A DNA stretch of 64,000 nucleotides from Actinacidiphila yanglinensis (GTDB taxonomy: Bacteria > Actinomycetota > Actinomycetes > Streptomycetales > Streptomycetaceae), in assembly GCF_900107965.1 (NCBI RefSeq), contig NZ_FNVU01000009.1:124001-188000 (forward strand). The letters are read 5' to 3'. The notes under the pieces were generated by a model. It had not been told where the DNA came from. It saw nothing but the letters and a program-made list of their open reading frames with translations, and ran no database searches. Positions 40,698 through 52,392 of this stretch are shown in pieces. The translations under genes and the position numbers were made by a program. The first letter of the stretch is position 1. Each line of letters begins with the position of its first letter.

Positions 40698-41984
40698 ATG
40701 AGCAAGATCCTGATCCGCGGTGCGCGGCTGCTCGGCGGCGAGCCGATGGACGTCCTGATCGACGGCGAGCGCATCGCCGAGGTCGGCACCGGCCTCACCG
40801 CCGAGGGCGCCGACGTCGTCGAGGGCGAGGGCCGCATCCTGCTGCCCGGCCTGGTCGACCTGCACACCCACCTGCGCGAGCCCGGCCGCGAGGACTCCGA
40901 GACGGTGCTCACCGGCACCCGCGCCGCGGCCGTCGGCGGCTACACCGCGGTGCACGCGATGGCGAACACCTTCCCGGTCGCCGACACCGCCGGCGTCGTG
41001 GAGCAGGTGTGGCGGCTCGGCAAGGAGTCGGGCTACTGCGACGTGCAGCCGGTCGGCGCCGTCACCGTCGGGCTGGAGGGACGCAAACTCGCCGAGCTGG
41101 GCGCCATGGCCGACTCCGCCGCGCGGGTGCGGGTCTTCTCCGACGACGGCAAGTGCGTGGACGACGCGGTGATCATGCGCCGCGCGCTGGAGTACGTGAA
41201 GGCGTTCGGCGGGGTCGTCGCCCAGCACGCGCAGGAGCCCCGGCTGACCGAGGGCGCCCAGATGAACGAGGGCATCGTCTCCGGCGAGCTGGGCCTGACC
41301 GGCTGGCCCGCGGTCGCCGAGGAGTCGATCATCGCGCGGGACGTGCTGCTGGCCGCGCACGTCGGCTCCCGGGTGCACATCTGCCACCTGTCCACGGCGG
41401 GCTCGGTGGAGATCGTCCGCTGGGCGAAGTCCAAGGGCTGGGACGTCACCGCCGAGGTCACCCCGCACCACCTGCTGCTCACCGACGAGCTCGTCCGGAC
41501 GTACAACCCCGTCTACAAGGTCAACCCGCCGCTGCGCACCGAGGCCGACGTGATGGCGCTGCGCGAGGCACTCGCCGACGGCACCATCGACTGCGTCGCC
41601 ACCGACCACGCCCCGCACCCGACCGAGGACAAGGACTGCGAGTGGCCCGCGGCCGCCATGGGCATGGTCGGCCTGGAGACCGCGCTGTCCGTGGTGCAGC
41701 ACACCATGGTCGACACCGGCCTGCTGGACTGGAGCGGCGTCGCCGACCGGATGTCGGCCCGGCCCGCCGCGATCGGGCGGCTCGCCGGACACGGCCGGCC
41801 GATCGCCGCGGGCGAGCCCGCGAACCTGGTACTCCTCGATCCCGCATACCGTGGAGCCGTCAACCCCGCGGACTTCGCCTCCCGCAGCCGCAACACCCCC
41901 TACGAGGGACGCGAGCTGCCCGGCCGGGTCATCGCGACCTTCCTGCGGGGCCGTGCGACGGTCATGGACGGGAAGCTCACGTGA
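40698..41984 (+). CDS. pyrC: Dihydroorotase
   Basis: This is a 428-residue class I amidohydrolase. Metal ligands are in DLHTHLREPG, AQHAQE, HICHLST and ATDHAPH. It closes carbamoyl-aspartate to dihydroorotate. ATG 40698 starts 2 nt after pyrB. The open frame reaching back to 38670 is a GC artefact. A GTGA overlap joins it to the next gene. Confidence 0.97.
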   Translation: MSKILIRGARLLGGEPMDVLIDGERIAEVGTGLTAEGADVVEGEGRILLPGLVDLHTHLREPGREDSETVLTGTRAAAVGGYTAVHAMANTFPVADTAGVVEQVWRLGKESGYCDVQPVGAVTVGLEGRKLAELGAMADSAARVRVFSDDGKCVDDAVIMRRALEYVKAFGGVVAQHAQEPRLTEGAQMNEGIVSGELGLTGWPAVAEESIIARDVLLAAHVGSRVHICHLSTAGSVEIVRWAKSKGWDVTAEVTPHHLLLTDELVRTYNPVYKVNPPLRTEADVMALREALADGTIDCVATDHAPHPTEDKDCEWPAAAMGMVGLETALSVVQHTMVDTGLLDWSGVADRMSARPAAIGRLAGHGRPIAAGEPANLVLLDPAYRGAVNPADFASRSRNTPYEGRELPGRVIATFLRGRATVMDGKLT

Positions 41985-42592
41985 CGACTCCTCTGACAGC
42001 GCTGGCGGCCGCGACCGCCGACGGCGGCAAGCACTCCGCGCAGGTCACCCACTGGTCGGACCGGCTCGGCTGGATCGTCGGGCTGATCCTGGTGATCGGC
42101 CTGGTCTACTGGCTGATGCGGCAGGGCTGGCAGTGGCGGCGCACCCTCCAGGGCGGCCTGCCCGAGCTCCCGCAGCCGCCCGAGGACCCGGCCGAGCTGG
42201 GCGAGCCGCTGCTGGTCACGGACGCGCGCTACCACGGCTCCACCACCGCCGGGCAGTGGCTCGACCGGATCGTCGCGCACGGCCTCGGCGTCCGCAGCAA
42301 GGCCCGGCTCACCCTGACCGCGCGCGGCCTGCTGGTCGAGCGCACCGGCGCCCCCGGCTTCCTCGTGCCCGCCGGCGCCCTGCGCGGTGCCCGGCTCGAC
42401 CAGGCCATCGCCGGCAAGGTGCTGCCCGAGGGCGGCCTGCTCGTGGTCACCTGGGAGCACGGCGGCACCCTCATCGACTCCGGCTTCCGCTCGGAGCACG
42501 CGGCCGAACATCCCGCCTGGGCCGAGGCGATCACCGAACTGAGCGGCGAACGAGCCGTCGCGTTCACCACCGACAAGGAAGGCGCACGATGA
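41981..42592 (+). CDS. PH-like domain membrane protein embedded in the pyr operon
   Basis: This is a 203-residue protein. It has one membrane helix at about 25-45 (LGWIVGLILVIGLVYWLM), a Pro-rich hinge, and a C-terminal beta-rich domain (RLTLTARGLLVERTGAPGFLVPAGALRGARLDQAIAGKVLPEGGLLVVTWEHGG) typical of the PH-like proteins found here in Streptomyces. Its function is unknown. It overlaps both pyrC and carA by 4 nt, so expression is locked to the pathway. A membrane tether or export role related to pyrimidine synthesis is only a guess. Confidence 0.85.
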   Translation: MTTPLTALAAATADGGKHSAQVTHWSDRLGWIVGLILVIGLVYWLMRQGWQWRRTLQGGLPELPQPPEDPAELGEPLLVTDARYHGSTTAGQWLDRIVAHGLGVRSKARLTLTARGLLVERTGAPGFLVPAGALRGARLDQAIAGKVLPEGGLLVVTWEHGGTLIDSGFRSEHAAEHPAWAEAITELSGERAVAFTTDKEGAR

Positions 42593-43738
42593 CGACCTCC
42601 ACCCGGGCGGCCACCGCGCCCGCCGTACTCGTCCTGGAGGACGGCCGCACCTTTCGCGGCCGCGCCTACGGGGCCGTGGGGGAGACCTTCGGCGAGGCCG
42701 TGTTCTCCACCGGCATGACCGGCTACCAGGAGACGCTGACCGACCCCTCCTACCACCGCCAGGTCGTCGTCATGACCGCCCCGCACGTCGGCAACACCGG
42801 CGTCAACGACGAGGACCCCGAGTCCCGCCGGATCTGGGTGGCCGGATACGTGGTGCGCGACCCCGCCCGCGTCCCGTCCAACTGGCGCTCGCGCCGCGGT
42901 CTCGACGAGGAACTGGCCGCCCAGGGCGTGGTCGGCATCAGCGGCATCGACACCCGCGCGCTGACCCGGCACCTGCGCGAGCGCGGCGCCATGCGGGTCG
43001 GCATCTTCTCCGGCGCCGCCCTCGGCGGCGGCTCCGGCAACGGGGCGCCCGACGACGCCGCGCTGCTGGCGCGGGTCCGCCAGGCCCCCGAGATGGCCGG
43101 CGCGGACCTGTCCGCCGAGGTCGCCACCCAGGAGGCGTACACCGTCCCCGCCATCGGCGCCAAGCGCTTCACCGTGGCCGCTCTCGACCTCGGCATCAAG
43201 GGGATGACCCCGCACCGGATGGCCCAGCGCGGCATCGAGGTGCGCGTCCTGCCCGCGACCGCGACCGTGGAGGAGGTGTACGCGACCGCGCCCGACGGGG
43301 TGTTCCTGTCCAACGGCCCCGGCGACCCCGCCACCGCCGAGCTCGGCGTCATCCAGGCGGTCCTGGAGCGCGGCACCCCGCTGTTCGGGATCTGCTTCGG
43401 CAACCAGCTGCTCGGCCGGGCGCTCGGCTTCGGCACGTACAAGCTCAAGTACGGTCACCGCGGCATCAACCAGCCGGTGCAGGACCGTTCCACCGGCAAG
43501 GTCGAGGTCACCGCGCACAACCACGGGTTCGCCGTCGACGCCCCGCTCGACCGGGTCAGCGACACCCCGTACGGGCGCGCCGAGGTCAGCCACGTCTGCC
43601 TCAACGACAACGTCGTGGAGGGGCTGCGGCTGCTCGACAAGCCGGCCTTCAGCGTCCAGTACCACCCCGAGGCGGCCGCCGGCCCGCACGACGCCGCGTA
43701 CCTGTTCGACCGCTTCGTTTCCCTGATGGAGGGCCAGC

Positions 43739-43746
<8 letters not shown>
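42589..43746 (+). CDS. carA: Carbamoyl-phosphate synthase small subunit
   Basis: This is a 385-residue glutaminase subunit. The N-terminal domain has EAVFSTGMTGYQETLTDPSY. The GATase-I domain has nucleophile Cys in FGICFGNQLLG and His/Glu in VQYHPEA. It supplies ammonia to CarB. ATG 42589 overlaps the PH-like gene (ATGA), and the stop overlaps carB by 8 nt. Confidence 0.98.
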
Positions 43747-47053
<3,307 letters not shown>

Positions 47054-47060
47054 CCACTGG

Positions 47061-47088
47061 CCGCCCCGCCCCTGCGGGGGTGGGGCGG
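47061..47088 (+). terminator. GC-rich hairpin between carB and pyrD
   Basis: CCGCCCC with GGGGCGG and an inner GCCCC/GGGGG stem form a long hairpin 8 nt after carB. It may partly terminate or stabilise the upstream message; pyrD resumes 40 nt later. Confidence 0.55.
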
Positions 47089-47128
47089 TCACCACCGGGG
47101 CGCACCCTTCGACGAACGAAAGCGAGCC

Positions 47129-48232
47129 ATGTACGCCCTCTTCTTCAGGCTGGTCTTCCGGCGGATGGACGCCGAGAAGGCGCACCACCTGGCCTTCCGG
47201 TGGATCCGGCTGGCCGCCCGGGTGCCGGTGCTGCGGACGTTCCTCGCGGCCGCGCTGGCACCGCGGTACGCCGAACTGCGCACCCAGGCGCTGGGCCTGC
47301 GGATGCACGGCCCGTTCGGGCTGGCGGCCGGCTTCGACAAGAACGCGGTCGCCATCGACGGGATGGCGATGCTCGGCTTCGGGCACGTGGAGATCGGCAC
47401 CGTCACGGCGCAGGCCCAGCCCGGCAACCCGAAGAAGCGGCTGTTCCGGCTGGTCCGCGACCGGGCCCTGATCAACCGGATGGGCTTCAACAACGACGGG
47501 TCGGCGGCCGTGGCCGCCCGGCTCGGGGCCCGTCGGGAGGTCTTCCGGACCACCGTCGGCGTCAACATCGGCAAGACCAAGGTGGTCCCGGAGCAGGACG
47601 CGGTCGCGGACTACGTGACCTCGACCGAGCGGCTGGCCCGGTACGCCGACTACCTCGTGGTCAACGTGTCCTCGCCCAACACCCCCGGCCTGCGCAACCT
47701 GCAGGCCACCGAAGCGCTGCGCCCGCTGCTCGCGGCGGTGCGCGAGGCCGCCGACCGCACCGTCACCGACCGCCGGGTGCCGCTGCTGGTGAAGATCGCC
47801 CCCGACCTCGCGGACGAGGACGTCGACGCCGTCGCCGACCTGGCCCTCGAACTGGGCCTGGACGGCATCATCGCCACCAACACCACGATCGGCCGCGCGG
47901 GCCTGCGCTCCGACCCCGCACTGACCGCGGAGACCGGCGGGCTGTCCGGGGCGCCGCTCAAGTCCCGCTCGCTGGAGGTGCTGCGCCGGCTGTACGCGCG
48001 GGTGGGTGACCGGGTCACCCTGGTCGGTGTCGGCGGGGTGGAGGACGCGGAGGACGCCTGGCAGCGCATCCTGGCCGGCGCCACTCTCGTCCAGGGGTAC
48101 ACCGCCTTCATCTACCGCGGCCCGTTCTGGATGCGCGCCGTGCACAAGGGGCTGGCCGCCCGGCTGGCCGCGAGCCCGTACGCCACCCTCGCCGACGCCG
48201 TCGGCGCGGACTCCCGGAAGGTGACCTCATGA
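47129..48232 (+). CDS. pyrD: Dihydroorotate dehydrogenase (quinone), class 2
   Basis: This is a 367-residue protein. The N-terminal amphipathic membrane segment (YALFFRLVFRRMDAEKAHHLAFRWIRLAA) binds quinone. The FMN barrel has GLAAGFDKNAVAI, NRMGFNNDG, NVSSPNTPGLRNLQ (catalytic Ser) and NTTIGRAGLRS. It acts at the membrane, passing electrons to menaquinone. ATG 47129 follows GAACGAAAGCGAG. An ATGA overlap connects it to pyrF. Confidence 0.97.
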   Translation: MYALFFRLVFRRMDAEKAHHLAFRWIRLAARVPVLRTFLAAALAPRYAELRTQALGLRMHGPFGLAAGFDKNAVAIDGMAMLGFGHVEIGTVTAQAQPGNPKKRLFRLVRDRALINRMGFNNDGSAAVAARLGARREVFRTTVGVNIGKTKVVPEQDAVADYVTSTERLARYADYLVVNVSSPNTPGLRNLQATEALRPLLAAVREAADRTVTDRRVPLLVKIAPDLADEDVDAVADLALELGLDGIIATNTTIGRAGLRSDPALTAETGGLSGAPLKSRSLEVLRRLYARVGDRVTLVGVGGVEDAEDAWQRILAGATLVQGYTAFIYRGPFWMRAVHKGLAARLAASPYATLADAVGADSRKVTS

Positions 48233-49152
48233 CCGGCAGCAGCGGCACGACGCCCACCGGGGCGGGCGCACCCGGCACCGGGTCCGGGCAGCAGGAGCCG
48301 TTCGGTGCCCGGCTGCGCCGTGCGATGGACACCCGCGGCCAGCTGTGCGTCGGCATCGACCCGCATGCGCGGTTGCTGACCGACTGGGGGCTGCCCGACG
48401 ACCCGGGCGGCCTGGAGCGCTTCACGATGACCGTGGTGGACGCCCTGGCCGAGCACACCGCGGTGTTCAAGCCGCAGTCCGCGTTCTTCGAGCGGTTCGG
48501 CTCGCGCGGTGTCGCGGTGCTGGAGAAGGCGGTGGCGCGGGCACGCGCGGCGGGCGCCCTGGTGCTGATGGACGCCAAGCGCGGCGACATCGGCTCGACG
48601 ATGGCGGCGTACGCGGCCACGTACCTGGACAAGGACTCCCCGTTGTTCTGCGACGCGGTGACGGTCAGCCCCTACCTCGGTTTCGAGTCGCTGCGGCCGG
48701 CGCTGGACGCCGCCGCGGTGTCCGGCGCGGGGGTGTTCGTCCTGGCACTGACCTCCAACCCGGAGGGCGCCCAGGTGCAGCGTGCGACCGCCGCGGGCGG
48801 CCGGTCGGTGGCGCAGGTGATGCTGGACGCGATCGCGGCCGAGAACGAAGGGGTACGGCCGCTCGGCTCGGTCGGCGCGGTGGTCGGCGCGACGCTCGGC
48901 GAGGTGGGCGCGGACCTCGCGGTCAACGGCCCGCTGCTGGCCCCCGGCGTCGGCGCCCAGGGCGCGACGCCGGCCGATCTCCCGGCGGTTTTCGGTGCGG
49001 CACTGCCGAACGTGCTGCCGAGTGTGAGCCGCGATGTGCTGCGGCACGGACCGGACGCCGGTGCTTTGTTGAAATCGGTACGAGACTATGTCGATCACGT
49101 GCGCGCGGTGATGACCGGAACGGGTGAATCCCGCGGTATTACCGGCCGGTAA
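48229..49152 (+). CDS. pyrF: Orotidine 5'-phosphate decarboxylase (class 2)
   Basis: This is a 307-residue long-form enzyme of the actinobacterial/plant type. Catalytic Lys/Asp are in MDAKRGDIGSTMAAYA; CVGIDPHARLL and FKPQSAFFERFG bind substrate. It makes UMP, the ligand of PyrR. It is last in the operon, and an A-rich hairpin follows the stop. Confidence 0.97.
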   Translation: MTGSSGTTPTGAGAPGTGSGQQEPFGARLRRAMDTRGQLCVGIDPHARLLTDWGLPDDPGGLERFTMTVVDALAEHTAVFKPQSAFFERFGSRGVAVLEKAVARARAAGALVLMDAKRGDIGSTMAAYAATYLDKDSPLFCDAVTVSPYLGFESLRPALDAAAVSGAGVFVLALTSNPEGAQVQRATAAGGRSVAQVMLDAIAAENEGVRPLGSVGAVVGATLGEVGADLAVNGPLLAPGVGAQGATPADLPAVFGAALPNVLPSVSRDVLRHGPDAGALLKSVRDYVDHVRAVMTGTGESRGITGR

Positions 49153-49160
49153 TACGTCGA

Positions 49161-49188
49161 GAAAACGGCCAAAAAAAGGGCCGCTTTC
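49161..49188 (+). terminator. Terminator of the pyr operon
   Basis: GAAA-CGGCC (49161-49170) pairs with GGCCG-TTTC (49179-49188, one mismatch) around an A-rich loop. It lies 8 nt after the pyrF stop. Confidence 0.6.
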
Positions 49189-49281
49189 AACCACTGGCCG
49201 CATTGACGGCAAAACCTGTTCCGGTTTGTCCCGAATATCCCGCCGGATCGAGTCTGACCAGGACTTTTCATCTGTTCTCGC

Positions 49282-49310
49282 TGACTTGGGCCGCGCGGAC
49301 CGCTAGTCTC
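49282..49310 (+). promoter_or_regulatory. Promoter of the sIHF gene
   Basis: The -35 is CTGACT (49282-49287), spacer 17 bp, and -10 is TAGTCT (49305-49310). This fits the housekeeping consensus and gives a leader of about 95 nt before the GTG at 49410. Confidence 0.5.
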
Positions 49311-49409
49311 CGACAGGAGCGCGCCGCCCAGGTGCGCCGCAGGTCGCCCGGTGCTCCCGGGCGGTCCGTACTTCCTATCCGATTGCTCTACATCCGAGGT
49401 GACGTAGGC

Positions 49410-49733
49410 GTGGCTCTTCCGCCCCTTACCCCTGAACAGCGCGCTGCCGCGCTCGAAAAGGCCGCCGCGGCTCGCCGGGAGCGCGCCGAGGTCAAGAACC
49501 GGCTCAAGCACTCCGGCGCCAGCTTGCACGACGTGATCAAGCAGGGCCAGGAGAACGATGTCATCGGCAAGATGAAGGTCTCCGCACTCCTTGAGTCGCT
49601 TCCTGGCGTCGGCAAGGTCCGCGCCAAGCAGATCATGGAGCGGCTCGGCATCTCCGAGAGCCGCCGTGTGCGCGGGCTCGGTTCCAACCAGATCGCTTCC
49701 CTGGAACGCGAGTTCGGCGGCGCTCCCGCCTGA
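49410..49733 (+). CDS. Actinobacterial integration host factor sIHF
   Basis: This is a 107-residue nucleoid-associated protein, nearly identical to the Streptomyces sIHF as I recall it. A long N-terminal helix (LTPEQRAAALEKAAAARRERAEVKNRLKHSG) is followed by a helix-two turns-helix DNA-binding core (MKVSALLESLPGVGKVRAKQIMERLGI). It binds DNA non-specifically and affects topology, septation and antibiotic production (established). GTG 49410 has GAGGTGA upstream; the frame runs to 49203 through the leader. gmk follows 48 bp later. Confidence 0.97.
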   Translation: MALPPLTPEQRAAALEKAAAARRERAEVKNRLKHSGASLHDVIKQGQENDVIGKMKVSALLESLPGVGKVRAKQIMERLGISESRRVRGLGSNQIASLEREFGGAPA

Positions 49734-49769
49734 GGGTGACTCCGGGTCCCGCCGCTCTCGGGAACCGGG

Positions 49770-49775
49770 GATAAT
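49770..49775 (+). promoter_or_regulatory. -10-like hexamer GATAAT before gmk (leaderless-type)
   Basis: It ends 6 nt before ATG 49782, and no Shine-Dalgarno sequence precedes the start. The first base deviates from TAnnnT. Confidence 0.4.
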
Positions 49776-49781
49776 CGCTCT

Positions 49782-50405
49782 ATGAGTTCTCCAGCCTCAC
49801 CGGGGCCGGCCAAGCCCCTCGCCTCGCCGGGGGCTTCCCCGGCCGCCCCGGTCAGACACCCGCGGTTGACCGTGCTCTCCGGCCCCTCCGGGGTCGGGAA
49901 GAGCACGGTCGTCGCTCATCTGCGTGCGGCGCAGCCCGAGGTATGGCTCTCGGTGTCCGCGACCACCCGCAGACCCCGTCCTGGCGAGCAGGACGGCGTG
50001 CAGTACCGCTTCGTCGACGACGACGAGTTCGACAAACTCGTCGCCAACGGCGAGCTCCTGGAATGGGCCGAGTTCGCCGGCCACCGGTACGGCACCCCGC
50101 GTCGCGCGGTACTCGACCGGCTCGCCGACGGCGTGCCCGTGCTGCTGGAGATCGACCTGCAGGGCGCGCGGCTGGTGCGGGACTCCATGCCCGACGCGCA
50201 CCTGGTCTTCCTCGCGCCGCCCAGCTGGGACGAGCTGGTCCGCCGGCTCACCGGCCGCGGCACCGAGTCGCCCGAGGTGATCGAGCGGCGGCTGGCCGTC
50301 GCCCGGATCGAACTGGCCGCCGAATCCGAGTTCGACGAGACGCTTGTCAACACCTCCGTCGAGGATGTAGCGCGTGAGCTGCTAGCCTTGATGAAAATCG
50401 GGTGA
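49782..50405 (+). CDS. gmk: Guanylate kinase
   Basis: This is a 207-residue protein. A Pro/Ala-rich first 25 residues precede P-loop LSGPSGVGKSTVV, SVSATTRRPRPGEQDGVQYRFVDDDEF and EIDLQGARLVR. It phosphorylates GMP to GDP. gmk-rpoZ pairing is widespread and links nucleotide supply with transcription. Confidence 0.97.
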   Translation: MSSPASPGPAKPLASPGASPAAPVRHPRLTVLSGPSGVGKSTVVAHLRAAQPEVWLSVSATTRRPRPGEQDGVQYRFVDDDEFDKLVANGELLEWAEFAGHRYGTPRRAVLDRLADGVPVLLEIDLQGARLVRDSMPDAHLVFLAPPSWDELVRRLTGRGTESPEVIERRLAVARIELAAESEFDETLVNTSVEDVARELLALMKIG

Positions 50406-50497
50406 CGTCGCGGTATCACCGCGGCACGCCCGGCAGCGGCCCCCCGGTCCCGGGGCGCCGTTTTCGAAGTCCTTCCACAAGTAGGGGTAGGTAGAGC

Positions 50498-50773
50498 GTG
50501 TCCTCTTCCATCACCACGCCCGAGGGCATCATCAACCCGCCGATCGACGAGCTGCTCGAGGCCACCGACTCCAAGTACAGCCTGGTGATCTACGCGGCGA
50601 AGCGCGCCCGCCAGATCAACGCGTACTACTCCCAGCTCGGCGAGGGCCTGCTGGAGTACGTCGGCCCGCTGGTGGACACCCACGTCCACGAGAAGCCGCT
50701 CTCCATCGCGCTGCGCGAGATCAACGCCGGCCTGCTGACCTCCGAGGCCGTCGAGGCGCCGCCCACCCAGTGA
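50498..50773 (+). CDS. rpoZ: RNA polymerase omega subunit
   Basis: This is a 91-residue protein (GIINPPIDELLEATDSKYSLVIYAAKRARQINAYYSQLGEGLLEYVGPLVDT) that helps assemble beta-prime into RNA polymerase. GTG 50498 has GTAGGTAG upstream. It is followed by a very stable hairpin, so it probably ends the gmk-rpoZ transcript. Confidence 0.97.
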   Translation: MSSSITTPEGIINPPIDELLEATDSKYSLVIYAAKRARQINAYYSQLGEGLLEYVGPLVDTHVHEKPLSIALREINAGLLTSEAVEAPPTQ

Positions 50774-50805
50774 GGTGAGCACACCGAGGTGAGCACAGCA
50801 CCTCG

Positions 50806-50842
50806 ACCACGGGCCCGGCGGCGCGACCGCCGGGCCCGTGGT
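50806..50842 (+). terminator. Perfect 16-bp hairpin terminator after rpoZ
   Basis: Arms 50806-50821 and 50827-50842 are exact reverse complements with a CGCGA loop. Confidence 0.85.
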
Positions 50843-50890
50843 GTGTCATGGAGTGAGCACAACACGGCGGCGCGGCGGAGCGGAGCGGGC

Positions 50891-52114
50891 ATGGGCAGGC
50901 CACAGGTCGTACTGGGTGTCGGCGGCGGCATCGCCGCGTACAAGGTCTGCGAACTGCTGCGCCGGCTCACCGAGTCCGGGCACGAGGTCCGGGTCGTCCC
51001 CACCGACGCCGCCCTGCACTTCGTCGGCGAGGCCACCTGGGCGGCGCTGTCCGGCAAGCCGGTCTCCACCCGGGTCTGGGACGGCGTCCAGGACGTCCCG
51101 CACGTGCGGATCGGGCAGCACGCCGACCTGGTCGTGGTCGCGCCCGCCACCGCCGACCTGCTCGCCAGGGCCGCGCACGGCCTCGCCGACGACCTGCTCA
51201 CCAGCACCCTGCTCACCGCCCGCTGCCCGGTGGTCTTCGCGCCCGCCATGCACACCGAGATGTGGGAGCACCCCGCCACCCAGGAGAACGTCGCCACCCT
51301 CCGGCGCCGCGGCGCGGTCGTCATCGAGCCCGCCGTCGGCCGCCTGACCGGCGTCGACACCGGCAAGGGCCGGCTGCCGGACCCGGACGAGATCTTCGAG
51401 GTCTGCCGCCGCACCCTCGCCCGGGGCGCCGCCGCCCCCGACCTGGCCGGGCGGCACGTCGTGGTCAGCGCCGGCGGCACCCGCGAGCCGCTCGACCCCG
51501 TGCGGTACCTCGGCAACCGCTCCTCCGGCAAGCAGGGCTACGCCTTCGCCCGCACCGCCGTCGCCCGCGGTGCCCGGGTGACCCTGGTGGCCGCCAACAC
51601 CGGCACGCTGCCGGACCCGGCCGGCGCCGACGTGGTGGCCGTCGGGACCGCCGAGCAGCTGCGCGAGGCCGTCCTCAAGGCCGCCGCCGACGCCGACGCG
51701 GTGGTGATGGCCGCGGCGGTGGCCGACTTCCGCCCCGCCGTCTACGCCGCCGGCAAGATCAAGAAGAGCGACGACGGCACCGGGCCCGCGCCGGTCGAGC
51801 TGGTCCGCAACCCCGACGTCCTCGCCGAGCTGTCCGCGCACCGGGCCCGTCCCGGGCAGATCGTGGTCGGCTTCGCCGCCGAGACCGACGACGTCCTGGT
51901 CAACGGCCGGGCGAAGCTCACCCGCAAGGGCTGCGACCTGCTGGTCGTCAACGAGGTCGGGGACGGCAAGGCGTTCGGCACCGCGGACAACGAGGCGGTG
52001 GTCCTCGGCGCCGACGGCAGCACCACACCGGTGCCGTACGGGCCGAAGGAGGCGCTGGCCGACCAGGTGTGGGACATGGTCGCCGCCCGGTTCACCCGGA
52101 CCGCCCAGAAGTGA
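50891..52114 (+). CDS. coaBC: Bifunctional phosphopantothenoylcysteine decarboxylase / phosphopantothenate-cysteine ligase
   Basis: This is a 407-residue protein. The N-terminal FMN-binding CoaC part (GVGGGIAAYK, VPHVRIGQHADLVVVAPATADLLA, FAPAMHTEMW) is fused to the CoaB ligase (VSAGGTREPLDPVRYLGNRSSGKQG, AAAVADFRP). It makes 4'-phosphopantetheine for coenzyme A. The usual Asn after PAM is His here, a form I recall from Streptomyces. ATG 50891 has GGAG 5 nt upstream. Confidence 0.96.
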   Translation: MGRPQVVLGVGGGIAAYKVCELLRRLTESGHEVRVVPTDAALHFVGEATWAALSGKPVSTRVWDGVQDVPHVRIGQHADLVVVAPATADLLARAAHGLADDLLTSTLLTARCPVVFAPAMHTEMWEHPATQENVATLRRRGAVVIEPAVGRLTGVDTGKGRLPDPDEIFEVCRRTLARGAAAPDLAGRHVVVSAGGTREPLDPVRYLGNRSSGKQGYAFARTAVARGARVTLVAANTGTLPDPAGADVVAVGTAEQLREAVLKAAADADAVVMAAAVADFRPAVYAAGKIKKSDDGTGPAPVELVRNPDVLAELSAHRARPGQIVVGFAAETDDVLVNGRAKLTRKGCDLLVVNEVGDGKAFGTADNEAVVLGADGSTTPVPYGPKEALADQVWDMVAARFTRTAQK

Positions 52115-52392
52115 CGTGGATCGCTGATCGTGCGCGGTTCGTGCCCGGATCGTGCGCCGTCCGCGGCGTCCGGCCGGTCCCGGCGCGGCCCCGGGACGGC
52201 CTCGCAGGGGCGTGAGCAGCAGGGGAGCGGGCCGCGGGCCGTCCGCGGCGTGCAGCTTGTGGCACATCCAAAGAACGAGATGCCTGGGCCTTCTCCGCGG
52301 TGCTCACGCTAAGGTGGTCGCGGAGAGCCGGGCGCAGCCCCGCGATCTCCCACCAGATTCAGCCAGCAGCCGCTGCAACCCCAGGGAGCGAT
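52115..52392. promoter_or_regulatory. metK upstream region
   Basis: This 278-bp spacer carries a TAAGGT -10 (52310-52315), giving a leader of about 70 nt. I looked for SAM-I, SAM-II or SAM-IV features and saw none convincing. Upstream GC-rich repeats may end the coaBC message. Confidence 0.4.

Noticed and set aside
52316..52392. SAM riboswitch in the metK leader
   Set aside because: The leader is only about 70 nt and I could not find the conserved core or pseudoknot of SAM-I, SAM-II or SAM-IV classes.
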